In this document: one piece after another, positions 34,401-43,590 of the stretch
Layout: each line of letters starts with the position of its first letter
How positions within the stretch are numbered: position 1 is the stretch's first letter
Assembly: GCA_036936625.1 (NCBI GenBank)
Contig: JAUPFT010000011.1
Span: 34,103,790 to 34,167,789 of the forward strand
Source of the DNA: Parnassius smintheus behrii
Lineage: Eukaryota > Arthropoda > Insecta > Lepidoptera > Papilionidae
Length of the DNA: 64,000 nt
Reading direction: 5' to 3'
Notes under the pieces: model-generated
The model's input: only the letters and a program-made list of their open reading frames with translations
Told to the model about the DNA's origin: nothing
The model's database searches: none
Program-made: the position numbers and the translations under genes

Positions 34401-37400
34401 CCACTCATGAACCTTTTTTCCCCAACGGTTGTCGGTTCTTCGAACTACATATATGGCCGGCCCATTGCCACTTTAGCTTACTAATAAGTTGGGCTATGTT
34501 GATCACTCTGGTTCTACTGCGGATATCCTCATTTCTAAGTTAATCACGCAGAAAAACCCCGAGCATAGCCCTCTCCATGGCTCGCTGAGCGACCTTGAGC
34601 GTCCTCATATCGCCAGCAGTGACGGACCAAGTCTCAGATCCGTAGGATTTGAAGTATATCTGACGTGAAGATGTGTCGTAATTTCCCGAACGCTGCCCAG
34701 CCAAAGTCAGCTGCCCCGCTTAAGACACTTTACTAGGCTTTAAATGCTAACGATCATTAAAACTTAATCTTTCATGGCCTCAATAGCTTACTTAAGATTG
34801 GACAACATTTAGCGATTTCCATTTACGAGGTTCAGTGTACATATCTCGTAAAGATTAAGAAGAAGTTTTATGATGGGGCTTTACTCATTATAAAACATAC
34901 TTACTTATGGAGATTAGCATAAGATTTTATTAAATTAAGAATTAAACCAATATAACGTTTCATAAGAATCTTTTAAGACAACAAACAAAACTAGGTTTTT
35001 TTTCTTCCTCATGAATTTTAAAGTATTCTTTGTATTATTCAAAAATGTACAATTATCAATAACAATTAATAGTAGCTGTGGTAGTTCAGATGGTTAGCCC
35101 TCGCTGTTTTCACATTACGCGAACAACCCGCGTTCGAATCCCGCCGACACTGTTAAGTTCTAATTTACCACGTGCTCGGCAGTGAAGAAAAACATCGTGA
35201 GGAAACCTGCATGTCTGATAATTAAGAAATATTTTTCGAAGACATGTGAAGCTTGAAAACAGCGCGGCGACACTTCCTTGCCCTAAACTCTCTCAGAAAT
35301 GAGAGGAGGCCTGTGCCCAGCAGTGGGACATATATAGACTGTAACTTTTAACTTTAATAGTTAATAATAATTATATGTTTTAAGAAAATGAAACAATGTA
35401 AATATTAATAAATATTCAGAGCTTTGGGCATCATAATCTATCTATAGGTCATTGAAATAGTCCTCTCATAATATCAGATAGATCTAAAGAGCAGATTTGT
35501 CTACTACAGTTTAAAAGAGTTTATCTCATGGATAAAAGGATGAATCATAAATCGATGTTTTGTATTTGAGACAGTAATTATCAACAAATTATACTAGTAT
35601 TATGTTTTAGTTTATACAATTTTGAATCTCTTTTTGAATTCCGACGTTGAAAAATGGTTATTTTTGGCTTGCTTGATATTGAACTGGTAAAAAATCTGCT
35701 AGTAAACATTTAATAATCCATGCAAATTAAATCACTAAATCAGCTTAGTTACAGCCTACATAGGTCCCACTGCTGGGGACAGGGTTCCTTTCATTTCTGA
35801 GAGGGTTTTAGGGCAAGGAAAGGTCCGCCGCGCTGCCTCAATGCGTGTTGGCGAACTTCACATGTTTTCGAAATATTTTTTTTCTCATTTAACTGACACA
35901 GGTTTCCTCACGAGATTTTTAAAGGTAAATCAGCAATTAAAATTGCTATTAACAATTTCATTGGTGCCGGCGGGGATCGAACCCGGGTCAGCTTGATACA
36001 CGACAATGGGTTAACGCGAATACTATCAATATTTACACTTAATAGGTTTGCTAATAAGAATATGAATCAGGACCCTTCAATTTACCTTTAATAACGTTAT
36101 TTGATCGGGTTGAGAGATCTTGGCAAAGCCTGGCAGGCCTTTAGCGAATTCGACAATTAGCTGAACTGTGAGAATCGTCATTTCAGTTATTTGACGGAAT
36201 GGCAGGTCGGATTCCTCTTCATCCTCATCGCCTTGCTGCCACGTCTGAAAAAAGCGGATAACTTGGTGAAAAATCATTTAAAAAGAACTGGCTTGTCCCA
36301 CATTAACAAGGACACCCTCTATATCCCTAACAAACATATGATTTATTCGCGGATGTTGGCTATAAATTTTAATCTTATATGATCACACTACAGAGGTCAG
36401 ACGGATCATTTGAATACTGTAAGCGCCATATATTTTTATTTCGCGTGAATGTTTTTTTTCATCCTTTATGTTTTTATCTCTATAAAGCTTAGGAATAAAT
36501 AGTATAATTTATGTAATTATTTAGTTAATATTTGAACTGATACTAATAAGTCTGATATATATTGCAAATATAAGAAGCAAATAAAAGAAGCAAGCTATCT
36601 TGCGGTACTCTCTACCAGTTAAAGATCGTGAAATAGAGAAGTAAAAAGACGGTAAAAATGGACACTTAAAAATTAAATAAAAGTATTCAAATTATGTACT
36701 TTTAAGAAAGTTTCTCCTCCTAGTTTTGGTTTCATAGGACGCCAACGCTAAGGTGACTATATTACCCTCTCGTACTATTTTACAAATTTCTTATCTTTTG
36801 AATCCCTTGAAAATTAGGAGAAGATACTATGGTCCACAATTTTCAATAAAAAGCTTTTATACTTAGAAATTATTTACCTGTGTAACCCTTTTCAGATCCT
36901 CTTCCGACGGCTGCTCGTAGCCATCCTGGTACCAAACGAGCCTCGCGATGAGGAACTGCTGGTTGGTGGTCAGCGGCGGTATGTTCTTCAGCCTGTTCTG
37001 CTCGAGCAACTTGTCCGGTAGGAACCGCGGGACCAGATCGTGCTGCAAACATTCCAGCTTCACGTAGGAAACAACCGTCGCGTTAATACTTTGCTCGGAG
37101 AAAAATGCGCATTGGGGTGTAAAAAATGCGCATTGGGGTGTAAAAATTCGCATTGGGGTGTAAATATGCGCAATGGGGTGTAAAAATGCGCATTGGGGTG
37201 TAAAAAATGCGCATTGGGGTGTAAAAAGCAAATGTATTCAACGTTGATGAATTTAAGAGAGGTTCGAATTGTTTCTGTTTGAATTCAGAAAGGACATTTC
37301 GTTTCCTGGTAGATTGAGCTTTGTTTGTTGGTTCAACAAATCAAGGCCAATCTATATATATAGTTAGAGACATATTACAATGTGTTAGTTGAGTGTTAAA

Positions 37401-40400
37401 GTGTATTATTACTAGAGAGGGGCCGAATATTCATTTTATATTCGGTATTCAGCATATTCGGCTAAATCACCGAACATTCGTTAAAGTGGTACTCCTAGTG
37501 TCCACTGTATTGAAATGTACGAATTGAGTAATTAATGCCATGTCTTTAATAATTTTACTGTTGAAAGTATTATGGTAGTATAGTATTATTATTTATGGGT
37601 AAAATCTACTTATATAGCGTTATGTTCTTGAGGCACTGTAGATTTATTTCGAAATATAGCAAATAGAAAAGTTTTGAAATCATACAAAAACATTACTTTA
37701 CACTAGTCACTTTCCTTTGGTCGTTAGTTTCACTAAAATAAGTCCAAATAGTAGATCTCCTGCCACTCATTTTTATCATATTATAATTATCGATTTTCAC
37801 TAAGAATAACACAACGAAATACTATTTTTGACAAAAGTAGTCAATAAGTGAGCATGTACCGGTGAATTGTTCAGTACTAGATGATGCAATAACACGTCAG
37901 GTGTTGCGGGGGAGCGAGTGGAAGAGCTCGGCGCTAATTATGGTAACAACCCCCATATAACCCGCGCACTTTATGGTAACAAGTGTCGACATAAATTGGT
38001 TAAGGTGATAGAGTAAGTCAGCTTAAATTCTAATTTCGTCCCCACTTGCCCGCGCGTCGTATGCTATGTACCGACATGTTTGTAATCACTAATACTGTAA
38101 GTAGAAGGGTCGTTAGAAACTTATTTCATTAGGTTTATCATGTTTATGCCTGTTTCTTAACGCCAAGCCAGTCGCTTCTTATTTTTATTAGGGTTATTTC
38201 ACATTTTAATTTTACGTCGTCCTGTTGCGTAATGTATATTCTGATCGTAAGCGACACAACCTCCCCCTTCAAAGGCTGAAGCGAAGTGACCGGGCCGCAG
38301 GAATCACGCTTCAAGAGGCCGATAGTTTAGGTAATTTCTTTTTATAGTGAAAATAATGGTATTTTAAAAAAAGTAAATAACATAAGCACTACTTTATAGT
38401 TAGTTCAGTTAGTATGCAAAGTTTCATGATCTTATTTAAAGTATTTTATGAATAACAGCGGTTTATTGTTTATTTTGGAGGTAACTTTAGATTTTTTTTC
38501 TATCGAGAAAATAATACGAAATCGTGTTTTCGTCTAACATAATCCTTAACATTAATCCTCAACTTTACCATATATTTATTTCAAAATTAATGCTGCAATA
38601 TTTTCGGCATAACAAAGGATCTTGCTAAGCCATTTGAGATTATATTTCCCCTTAAGTACCGAGGTGATCCTGCCGAATAATGTTCGCCCGAATATTCGTA
38701 TTTGGTGAAATCCATATTCGGTCCATCTCTAATTATTATTTAAATTACACAGAAATTGTTAAATTAATTGATATAAGTAAACTATTACGTTATTTAAACA
38801 CTAAACATAGTAGAATAGATTACAATATCACTTACAATTCTGGCGGCCTCCGGGGGAGGTGGGTCACACTGCATGATAGGTGGCATGTGATCGTCGACTG
38901 TCGTCGTGCTAACCGGCAGTTTGTCCTTTTCTCTTTGTGCCTTTTTCTCCTTCCTCTTCATAGCGCACTGGGTCTCTGGCACGACGCACTCGGGCCTCAT
39001 GCCCACCGCCAGGCACTTTTTAAGTCGGCACTCCTGACATTTCCGACGCATGTACATGTCCATCTCACACGCATGTCCAAATTTACAAATGTATACGGCA
39101 TTTTTGGTTACGCTCCGCCTGAAGAACCCTGAAATTAATATGAAACAAATTAACTATCAAGTCATAGGGCATTGTGCAAAAAATAAAATGCAATCAAATT
39201 GCGAATTTACAGGTTGCCTGAAAAACAGGTCATTGACTTTGTTCCCGATATGATAGGTACGATTAGGTAGTGATGATACGACGAGATTGATAATAAATGA
39301 TAGTCATATTGTTATTTATAATTTACTTTTTACGTGGTATAGCCATGCTAACATCATATTATGGCTGCGGCACGAATGGGTCTGCTCGACCGGGGAAGTA
39401 ACATGCTCTCACAGAATTCTAACATATAACAATATGGTGTAAGAATATCCCCCCATATCGCCCCGAGGGTGTCGCAAGAGGCGACAGAAGGAGCCTGAAA
39501 CAGGAGATGGGCAGCACCATCTTCCTGATTATAACTCAAAATAATAAAAACTGCGATTACCAACCCGCTTGCCTAGCGTGGCAACTGTGGCAAAATTCCC
39601 CCAAGAGGAAATCTACGAGGGAAGCCCATATTCACAAGTGCAGCAGACTTTTATAGGATATACTGAATGGATTGATGGACTGCTCAGGGTTAGCAAAACT
39701 GATATTGTACAATAGTTAAAGTTTAAGTAAACTATAAAAAATAACGACAATCATAAGTCACGTGAATTTCATTTTCATACTTTTCTAATAGCGTTAAGGA
39801 TTATAGAAAGTCAACTTCGCTAACCCCGCTGTTTCGAACGGTGGTGAGTGAGGAAAGCCGAGGAACATTTAAACTGGTAACGAGGTGTTTCATTATAGTT
39901 CTCACAGATGAAATTTCAAGGTGACAAAAAAATTATGATCTGAGGAAAAATGTAGACATGACCATATCGATATGCTTATGGGTCACAGCATCCATTTATA
40001 ATAACTGTACTTTTATTATAAATGGATGCTTTATGACATGATATGACATATATGTCATATAATGGTGGACTGTACTGTTCATAAGTTAAATTAGTAAATC
40101 ACAAGTAAGTTTCATTATAATGCAATGTACAAGGCATAAAGGCAAGGGATTATCTTCGCTTAATCATCGTATGCATACGAGTATGATTAAGGTTGCGATT
40201 GTGAATTTAATGGGCAGGACGACATTGAAGATTGTCCGTGATGCTCGATAGGCTCCGGTGAGTGAATCAAGGAGTAGACGGGCAGCAGACGGTTATTGTG
40301 ACGTCTCGTGGCGACTGCACGAATACAATATGCACGCGCGACTCGCAATCTCTGTCGACAATGCGCCAATTCAATCCTGAATTGGCATTACCTACCTTGG

Positions 40401-41798
40401 ACATACCTATATAATACACACATCTATACAAAGTATAGTGTAAAATAGGGTACAAGTATAAAATTACGCTCACATAACAAATTGATTATAGATGGAGAAA
40501 AAACAAGCAGACTAGCCATCTTGATGGTAAGGCGATGGTGTGTTCCATAGACTTTAAAATTTGGAAACGATGTCACCACTAAGTAAGATGGAATACCTCA
40601 TTACCATTGAATTAATACTCATTACCTGTAAAAAGGGTCACCAGGCTGCTATTTTAGGCTGGTATTCTGTGCGAGCGTATTTCTTTCCAGGTCAAACCGA
40701 CTCATTCTTGAGTATAATACACTGCAACTTATCTCTACTACGTCTAAATTTGATGTTTGTTTGTGAACTAAAATTACAGTAGTATTGTTACACGAATTGT
40801 GTTCTTGTGTTGAGATCAGGTATTGATCAAATCATACTCGATACTATGCACATGTAAATATTGATCCTGACTCTAACATAGGTAAAAATTAGTGCGTAAT
40901 TATTAGAGATGCGCCTAGTAGCACTTCTGCCGAGTAACGAGTACCGACTTTTACTCGGTTCAATTTTTTTCCAACCGAGTACTCGGCCGAGTAACTCGGT
41001 TCGAACAAATTCCTGTTTCGGGCGAGAAAACACGCACAAAAAAAAGACCGCGATGATCCTAAAAGCCCCATTGTTTTAAAATTCAATTGCCATTTAAAAG
41101 AAAATTTGTTGGCAAAAGACAGTCCTTTCGAGTGGTGAGCAGGGCACCAAACAAGGTATTTAGAGCTGGCACATTTGGCACGAGTGTTTCTATGTGCACC
41201 TGCAAGCACCGTGTATAGCGAATGATTATTTTCGGATTCAAGTAACGTCTACGAAGAAAAAAGGAATAGGCTGTTTCCAGAACGTGCACAGAGCCTTGTG
41301 TTCCTTCATCAAAATTTATCTTTATTAAATTTTAAATATTGATTATTTTCATTAAACTTTTCCTAGTTTTGTCTCATTACTACTCATTCATTATCATTAT
41401 AGTGATCGTCAAAGATTTCCCAAATTAATAATAAATACTTTTTGATTAACACTGTTATTTTAATTACATCGAAATATATTGCTTTACTTAAACCGAGTAT
41501 ACTCGGCAGCCGAATACAAGTATTAAAAAACCTGTCGAGAACGCAGAGTATCGAGCATTAACCGAGTACTCGGCTCTAGTAATTATGTAACCTAAACCTA
41601 ACATGAAATTACATGCATTTAGTCTACCTTTACATCCTTCACACGTTAGCGCATTGTAGTGATATCCGGAGGCCCTGTCGCCACATACAAGGCAAAGTTC
41701 CTCCTGCTGCCGGGGCGCGGGTCCTTTTTTCTGCCGCCGCGCCTCCCCATCTGTGCTGCAGCCGTTCACACTCGACGCCGGCGACAGTTCCTCACGTC
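31141..41798 (-). CDS. EcR: Ecdysone receptor, partial (six 3' coding exons)
   Basis: Ligand-activated nuclear receptor for 20-hydroxyecdysone. It acts in the nucleus as a heterodimer with USP and controls moulting and metamorphosis. Joined exons: 41798-41628, 39128-38836, 37057-36878, 36244-86, 32541-32319 and 31439-31141 (1,325 nt, about 440 residues plus stop). Order of domains: end of A/B region (REELSPASS), zinc finger 1 (C-x2-C-x13-C-x2-C with P-box CEGCKG), zinc finger 2 (C-x5-C-x9-C-x2-C), basic hinge, then the full ligand-binding domain with helix 3 (VEFAKGLPGF) and the C-terminal AF-2 helix (PPFLEEIWDVAD). It ends ENPTEL-stop. Every junction is GT-AG and phases agree. The first exon opens in phase 1 after an acceptor, so upstream exons exist. 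None of the lepidopteran A or B1 N-termini I know is visible, so they probably lie to the right of the window. The domain order and near-verbatim EcR wording make the call secure. Confidence 0.97.
32060..32215 (+). mobile_element. SINE-like family copy, diverged
   Basis: CTCGCACAGAATACCATGCT, TGTATGGTGAGTAACG, GGAGCATTCATCTTAGCCCT and CTCGATCAAGAACAGATG in family order. It lies in the EcR intron between the last two coding exons. Confidence 0.5.
32319..32541 (-). CDS. EcR: EcR exon: central ligand-binding domain
   Basis: A 223-nt exon with 74 codons plus one base. The acceptor is gtccccag-GCA and the donor TTCTCAG-gtcctt. It encodes ACSSEVMMLRVARRYDPETD, SVLFANNKAYTRDNYRKAGM, AYVIEDLLHFCRCIYTMSLD and NVHYALLTAIVIFS. 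The split aspartate codon (G|AT) is completed in the last exon. The upstream intron (3.5 kb) carries SINEs, two tRNA-SINEs and an RTE fragment. The closest SINE tail lies about 45 nt from this acceptor. Confidence 0.97.
32585..32755 (+). mobile_element. SINE-like family copy, 3' part
   Basis: GGTGGAGACCCTTTCTAACG, GTCTATGGGCCACAATATCC, TTACCATCAGGTGGACTGTG, TGCTCGTTTGTCACAC with A-rich tail. It begins 44 bp from the EcR acceptor at 32,541, opposite to EcR transcription. Confidence 0.8.
33920..34125 (+). mobile_element. SINE-like family copy, internally deleted
   Basis: ACGTGGTAGAGCCATCCTGC joins directly to AGAACCGGAGACCC, skipping about 80 bp, then follows the family to TTACCATCTGGTGAACTG and a T/A-rich end. 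In the EcR intron. Confidence 0.8.
34225..34720 (-). pseudogene. RTE-type LINE 3' end, reverse
   Basis: Minus-strand translation in broken frames gives TWSVTAGDMRTLKVAQRAME, RAMLGVFLRD, VINIAQLISKLKWQWAGHI, WQPRTGRRSVGR and PTRWSDDL near the end. This is the C-terminal region shared by RTE-clade reverse transcriptases. It ends with the (GAT/ATG)n tail seen as CATCATCAT at 34,222-34,250. Same family at 47,610 (reverse) and 55,680 (forward). In the EcR intron. Confidence 0.8.
35080..35345 (+). mobile_element. tRNA-derived SINE, full length
   Basis: GTGGTAGTTCAGATGGTTAG (A-box-like), GCGTTCGAATCCCGCC (B box), GTGAGGAAACCTGCATG, then GAGAGGAGGCCTGTGCCCAG and CAGTGGGACATATATAGACT. A standard lepidopteran SINE layout. 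Confidence 0.8.
35745..36000 (-). mobile_element. tRNA-derived SINE, reverse
   Basis: Reverse complement of the family at 35,080: CCCACTGCTGGGGACAGGG, TTCTGAGAGGGTTTTAGGG, GGTTTCCTCACGA, GCCGGCGGGGATCGAACCCG. The two copies lie about 400 bp apart in inverted orientation in one EcR intron. Confidence 0.8.
36086..36244 (-). CDS. EcR: EcR exon: ligand-binding domain helix 3 region
   Basis: A 159-nt exon of 53 codons, phase 0 at both ends. The acceptor is ttttttcag-ACG and the donor TTAAAG-gtaaat. It encodes TWQQGDEDEEESDLPFRQ, then ITEMTILTVQLIVEFAKGLP, GFAKISQPDQITLLK. The acidic linker DEDEEE varies among insects. The helix 3-5 signature (FAKGLPGF to DQITLLK) forms much of the ligand pocket and the coactivator groove in this family. 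Confidence 0.97.
36878..37057 (-). CDS. EcR: EcR exon: start of ligand-binding domain
   Basis: A 180-nt exon of exactly 60 codons, phase 0 at both ends. It encodes LECLQHDLVPRFLPDKL, then NRLKNIPPLTTNQQFLIARLV and WYQDGYEQPSEEDLKRVTQ (helix 1 region). The donor is ACACAG-gtaaat. The acceptor is tacgtgaag-CTG and has only a weak pyrimidine tract. Unusually, six copies of a 20-21-bp repeat begin 44 nt upstream of the acceptor in the intron, and the reading frame stays open through all of them. Confidence 0.96.
37101..37225. repeat. 20-21-bp minisatellite beside an EcR splice acceptor
   Basis: Six tandem copies of AAAAATGCGCATTGGGGTGT with few changes (TTCGCATT in copy 3, TGCGCAAT in copy 4). 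The nearest copy lies 44 nt upstream of the EcR acceptor at 37,058. On the EcR strand each unit reads TTTTTACACCCCAATGCGCA, so it supplies short pyrimidine runs. Confidence 0.95.
37413..38731. mobile_element. hAT-type MITE C (CCGAATATTCG array), host of nested MITE
   Basis: Ends TAGAGAGGGGCCGAATAT and, reversed, TAGAGATGGACCGAATAT. Flanking 8-mers ATTATTAC and ATTATTAT differ at one base, fitting a hAT 8-bp target duplication. Subterminal CCGAATATTCG and ATATTCGG motifs repeat. A piggyBac-like MITE (38,000-38,655) is inserted inside. It lies wholly in an EcR intron. Confidence 0.8.
38000..38655. mobile_element. piggyBac-like MITE copy 2 (nested)
   Basis: 656 bp with TTAA at both ends. Nearly colinear with 5,043-5,703, sharing for example CCGCGCGTCGTATGCTATGT, GTACCGACATGTTTGTAATC and TTCTATCGAGAAAAT. 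The left terminus has a small change (TTAAGGTGATAGAGTAA). It inserted into the older hAT-type MITE. Confidence 0.8.
38836..39128 (-). CDS. EcR: EcR exon: zinc finger 2 and hinge
   Basis: A 293-nt exon with acceptor atttcag-GGTTC and donor ATT-gtaagt. It starts FFRRSVTKNAVYIC after the split glycine and contains zinc finger 2 (CKFGHACEMDMYMRRKCQEC). The C-terminal extension follows (RLKKCLAVGMRPECVVPE), then the lysine-rich hinge (MKRKEKKAQREKDK) and the proline run DPPPPEAARI. The reading frame continues briefly into the intron and stops, so the ORF beyond the donor is not coding. A composite transposon (37,413-38,731) ends about 105 nt from the donor. Confidence 0.97.
39330..39420 (+). mobile_element. 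SINE-like family copy, 5' part
   Basis: TTTACGTGGTATAGCCATGC, ATGGCTGCGGCACGAATGGG, CTCGACCGGGGAAGTAACAT, CTCTCACAGAATT, then replaced by other repeat DNA. Confidence 0.75.
39441..39690 (+). mobile_element. LINE-derived fragment
   Basis: GAGGGTGTCGCAAGAGGCGA, CCAACCCGCTTGCCTAGCGT and GGAAATCTACGAGGGAAGCC are phrases of a widespread lepidopteran non-LTR 3' region. A more decayed relative lies at about 59,385-59,600. No intact coding. Confidence 0.5.
39885..40090 (+). mobile_element. SINE-like copy carrying a foldback insertion
   Basis: Diverged family sequence (GGTAACGAGGTGTTTCATTA, GTAGACATGACC, GGGTCACAGCATCC) is interrupted within its 3' part by a perfect hairpin. The arms are 39,987-40,004 and 40,013-40,030, 18 bp each with an 8-base loop. 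TGACATATATGTCA follows, then the family resumes GGTGGACTGTACT. Confidence 0.6.
40545..40705 (-). mobile_element. SINE-like family copy, reverse, diverged
   Basis: TAAGATGGAATACCTCATTA, AAAAGGGTCACC, CTGCTATTTTAGGCTGGTAT, TCTGTGCGAGCG and CAGGTCAAACCGACTC are reverse-strand family segments. In the EcR intron after the zinc finger 1 exon. Confidence 0.6.
40904..41578. mobile_element. hAT-type MITE D (CCGAGTACTCGG array), perfect TSD
   Basis: 675 bp between perfect 8-bp duplications GTAATTAT (40,896-40,903 and 41,579-41,586). Ends TAGAGATGCGCC and, reversed, TAGAGCCGAGTACTCGG. CCGAGTACTCGG motifs crowd both ends. Minus-strand 41,083-41,289 retains GALLTTRKDCLLPTNFLLNG, resembling the C-terminal dimerisation end of a hAT transposase. 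This is therefore an internal-deletion derivative. It ends 49 bp from the EcR zinc finger 1 exon. Confidence 0.9.
41628..41798 (-). CDS. EcR: EcR exon: end of A/B region and zinc finger 1
   Basis: A 171-nt exon with 56 whole codons flanked by split glycine codons. The acceptor reads ttgtttcag and the donor AAAG-gtagac. It carries the common-region start (REELSPASS), a basic linker (RRQKKGPAPRQQEE) and the first zinc finger CLVCGDRASGYHYNALTCEG. The split after CKG, before FFRRS, is the classic intron position in nuclear receptor DNA-binding domains. The exon sits only 50 nt from the end of a hAT-type MITE (40,904-41,578) in the downstream intron. Confidence 0.97.
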
Positions 41799-41899
41799 CT
41801 GAAACAATTAATGCGACGCTATTAATAAAACATAGTTTCCGCTGCCTAAGTTTCTTTACAGTGTTTTTACACATGAATATATGGTATGAATTTGGCTTT

Positions 41900-42230
41900 T
41901 TTTTTAATATATGAATGAACAGACGGCAGAGCTCTCGGAGCGTATAAAAGCTGATCCATACAAAGCTAGCTGATGTGAAGAATCGACGCTTCGGAATGTC
42001 TACAGTCTGCGAATACGTACAGGATCGCCCCCGTCACTACATCAGATTTGATAGACCACAAATATTCGCTAAAGAACACAGATTCCTTCCAAGAATGATT
42101 CACCAGGCTATTAAACTAAAAAACAACCTAACTGCAATATAGAAGATGGTGGAAGTAGGTTACCATCTGCTTGGGATCCTATAATTAGTAAAATTAAATT
42201 CCAACCAAGCCCAATAGCTGCAGGACTTCA
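41900..42230 (+). pseudogene. Penelope-like element C-terminal endonuclease remnant
   Basis: Broken frames give LADVKNRRFGMSTVCEYVQD, RPRHYIRFDRPQIFAKEHRF and LPRMIHQAIKLKN, followed in another frame by IEDGGSRLPSAWDPIISKIK. This matches the end of GIY-YIG endonuclease regions in arthropod Penelope-like retroelements (IRFDxxxxLAxExxYxxRxxREAIEI...LPxxWxP). The rest of the element is absent. It lies just upstream of the EcR zinc finger 1 exon, in antisense. Confidence 0.6.
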
Positions 42231-43454
42231 ATATATTCAAATAAGCTCATTCTGCGTAGATCAGACCAAAAATTAATAATTTTAAACTGAAGGTAGCCGT
42301 GGTTTTTTAAAGTTTTTTAAATTTGTTATGGCAATACATAATTCTTATTCTACGTGCAATGGTGTGACTTTTCTGTTTTAAATAAAAGAATACACTTCGA
42401 AACAACTGCGTAGGCAAGATTCGAAGTCCAGTGCCCCAAAGACGCCGGGTGTCAAAAACATCTAAAATCGGACGCTATAAAATTTGCATACATTTCATGA
42501 ACCATTAGCCGAGTCGGTGGCCAAGAGTGATCGTTTTTATTTCCTTTTTTACAATACAGGACGATGAAGTGACGTTCTGGTAACGAAATATGGACAAGTA
42601 AATTTCGGCGACAGCGTGGTCGTTTCCTGCCCAAACAAAGGTGGATAGTGAGCGTCCGTCCGCATACTAATGAGTCTTGGCGAAGTTTGTATGCCGTACG
42701 TACCTGGGAGTAAGGTATGTGATGCGCGATGGAAATTTGATAGGCACTTGTCAAGCATACAATCGGAAGTCCTTAAAAGTAAGATTTTAAGTGGTATTGT
42801 AAGAGTATTTTACTCTTTTTGAGCACGTGACACCACCTTTATGCAGGTACTACAAAACCTGAAGCTATTTAATCGAAGTTCATTCATACGTAAATGGAAG
42901 GATGAATGCAAGCGAATTTGCTTTTTAAATTGAGATATCATATTTGGCGTACATTTTTACGCAGTCAGTGATAATACTTATCACACCTCTACATACCTTA
43001 TTAAAATGTTAAGCTAGGTCAGATGCGTTGGCTATAGAGCGTTAGATAAAAGGTTTTATTTCTGCATAGTGATTAATTTTATTTAAACGTCTGTTACGTT
43101 AGGGGTCGGTGGCCGTCTAGTGTTGCGCAACCAGTGGTTTTACCAACTGCTAAAAAACTAGTTCCACGTGAGACCGAGCTGACGCGGTGTCGTAGGCCAG
43201 GTTACTCGCAATGCATCATAAATGGTCTCGCCTTTCACGTACATAGAAACAAGTCCTTGCAAACCTGTATATGAATATGCGATATTAAAGGGTTAATATT
43301 TGCAATGTTGGCAGTAAATGTAAATAATGTAAATTAAATCGATATAATTGGTTTAGTTGCAACGTTTACTCATTAATATATTATTTTCGATCAGTATAGT
43401 TTTCGCTTGTTAAGAACACTTTTAGCCTTTAATAATAATTGATTAAGATTAACC

Positions 43455-43590
43455 TTCAAGAAAAGAGCTTACTCCTTTTAAAAAGGCCGGCAACGCATCT
43501 GCAATTCCCCTGCTGTTGCATTTGTTCATGATCGGCGGTAGTCACTTACCATCAGGTGAGCCGTATGCTCGTTTGCCCCCTTTCCTATAA
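43455..43590 (+). mobile_element. 5'-truncated LINE 3' end
   Basis: AAGAAAAGAGCTTACTCC, GGCAACGCATCTGCAATTCC and CACTTACCATCAGGTGAGCC, then TATGCTCGTTTGCCCCCTTT and poly(A). This aligns with 18,710-18,845, so it is a short copy of the same LINE family with a better-preserved tail. Confidence 0.85.
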
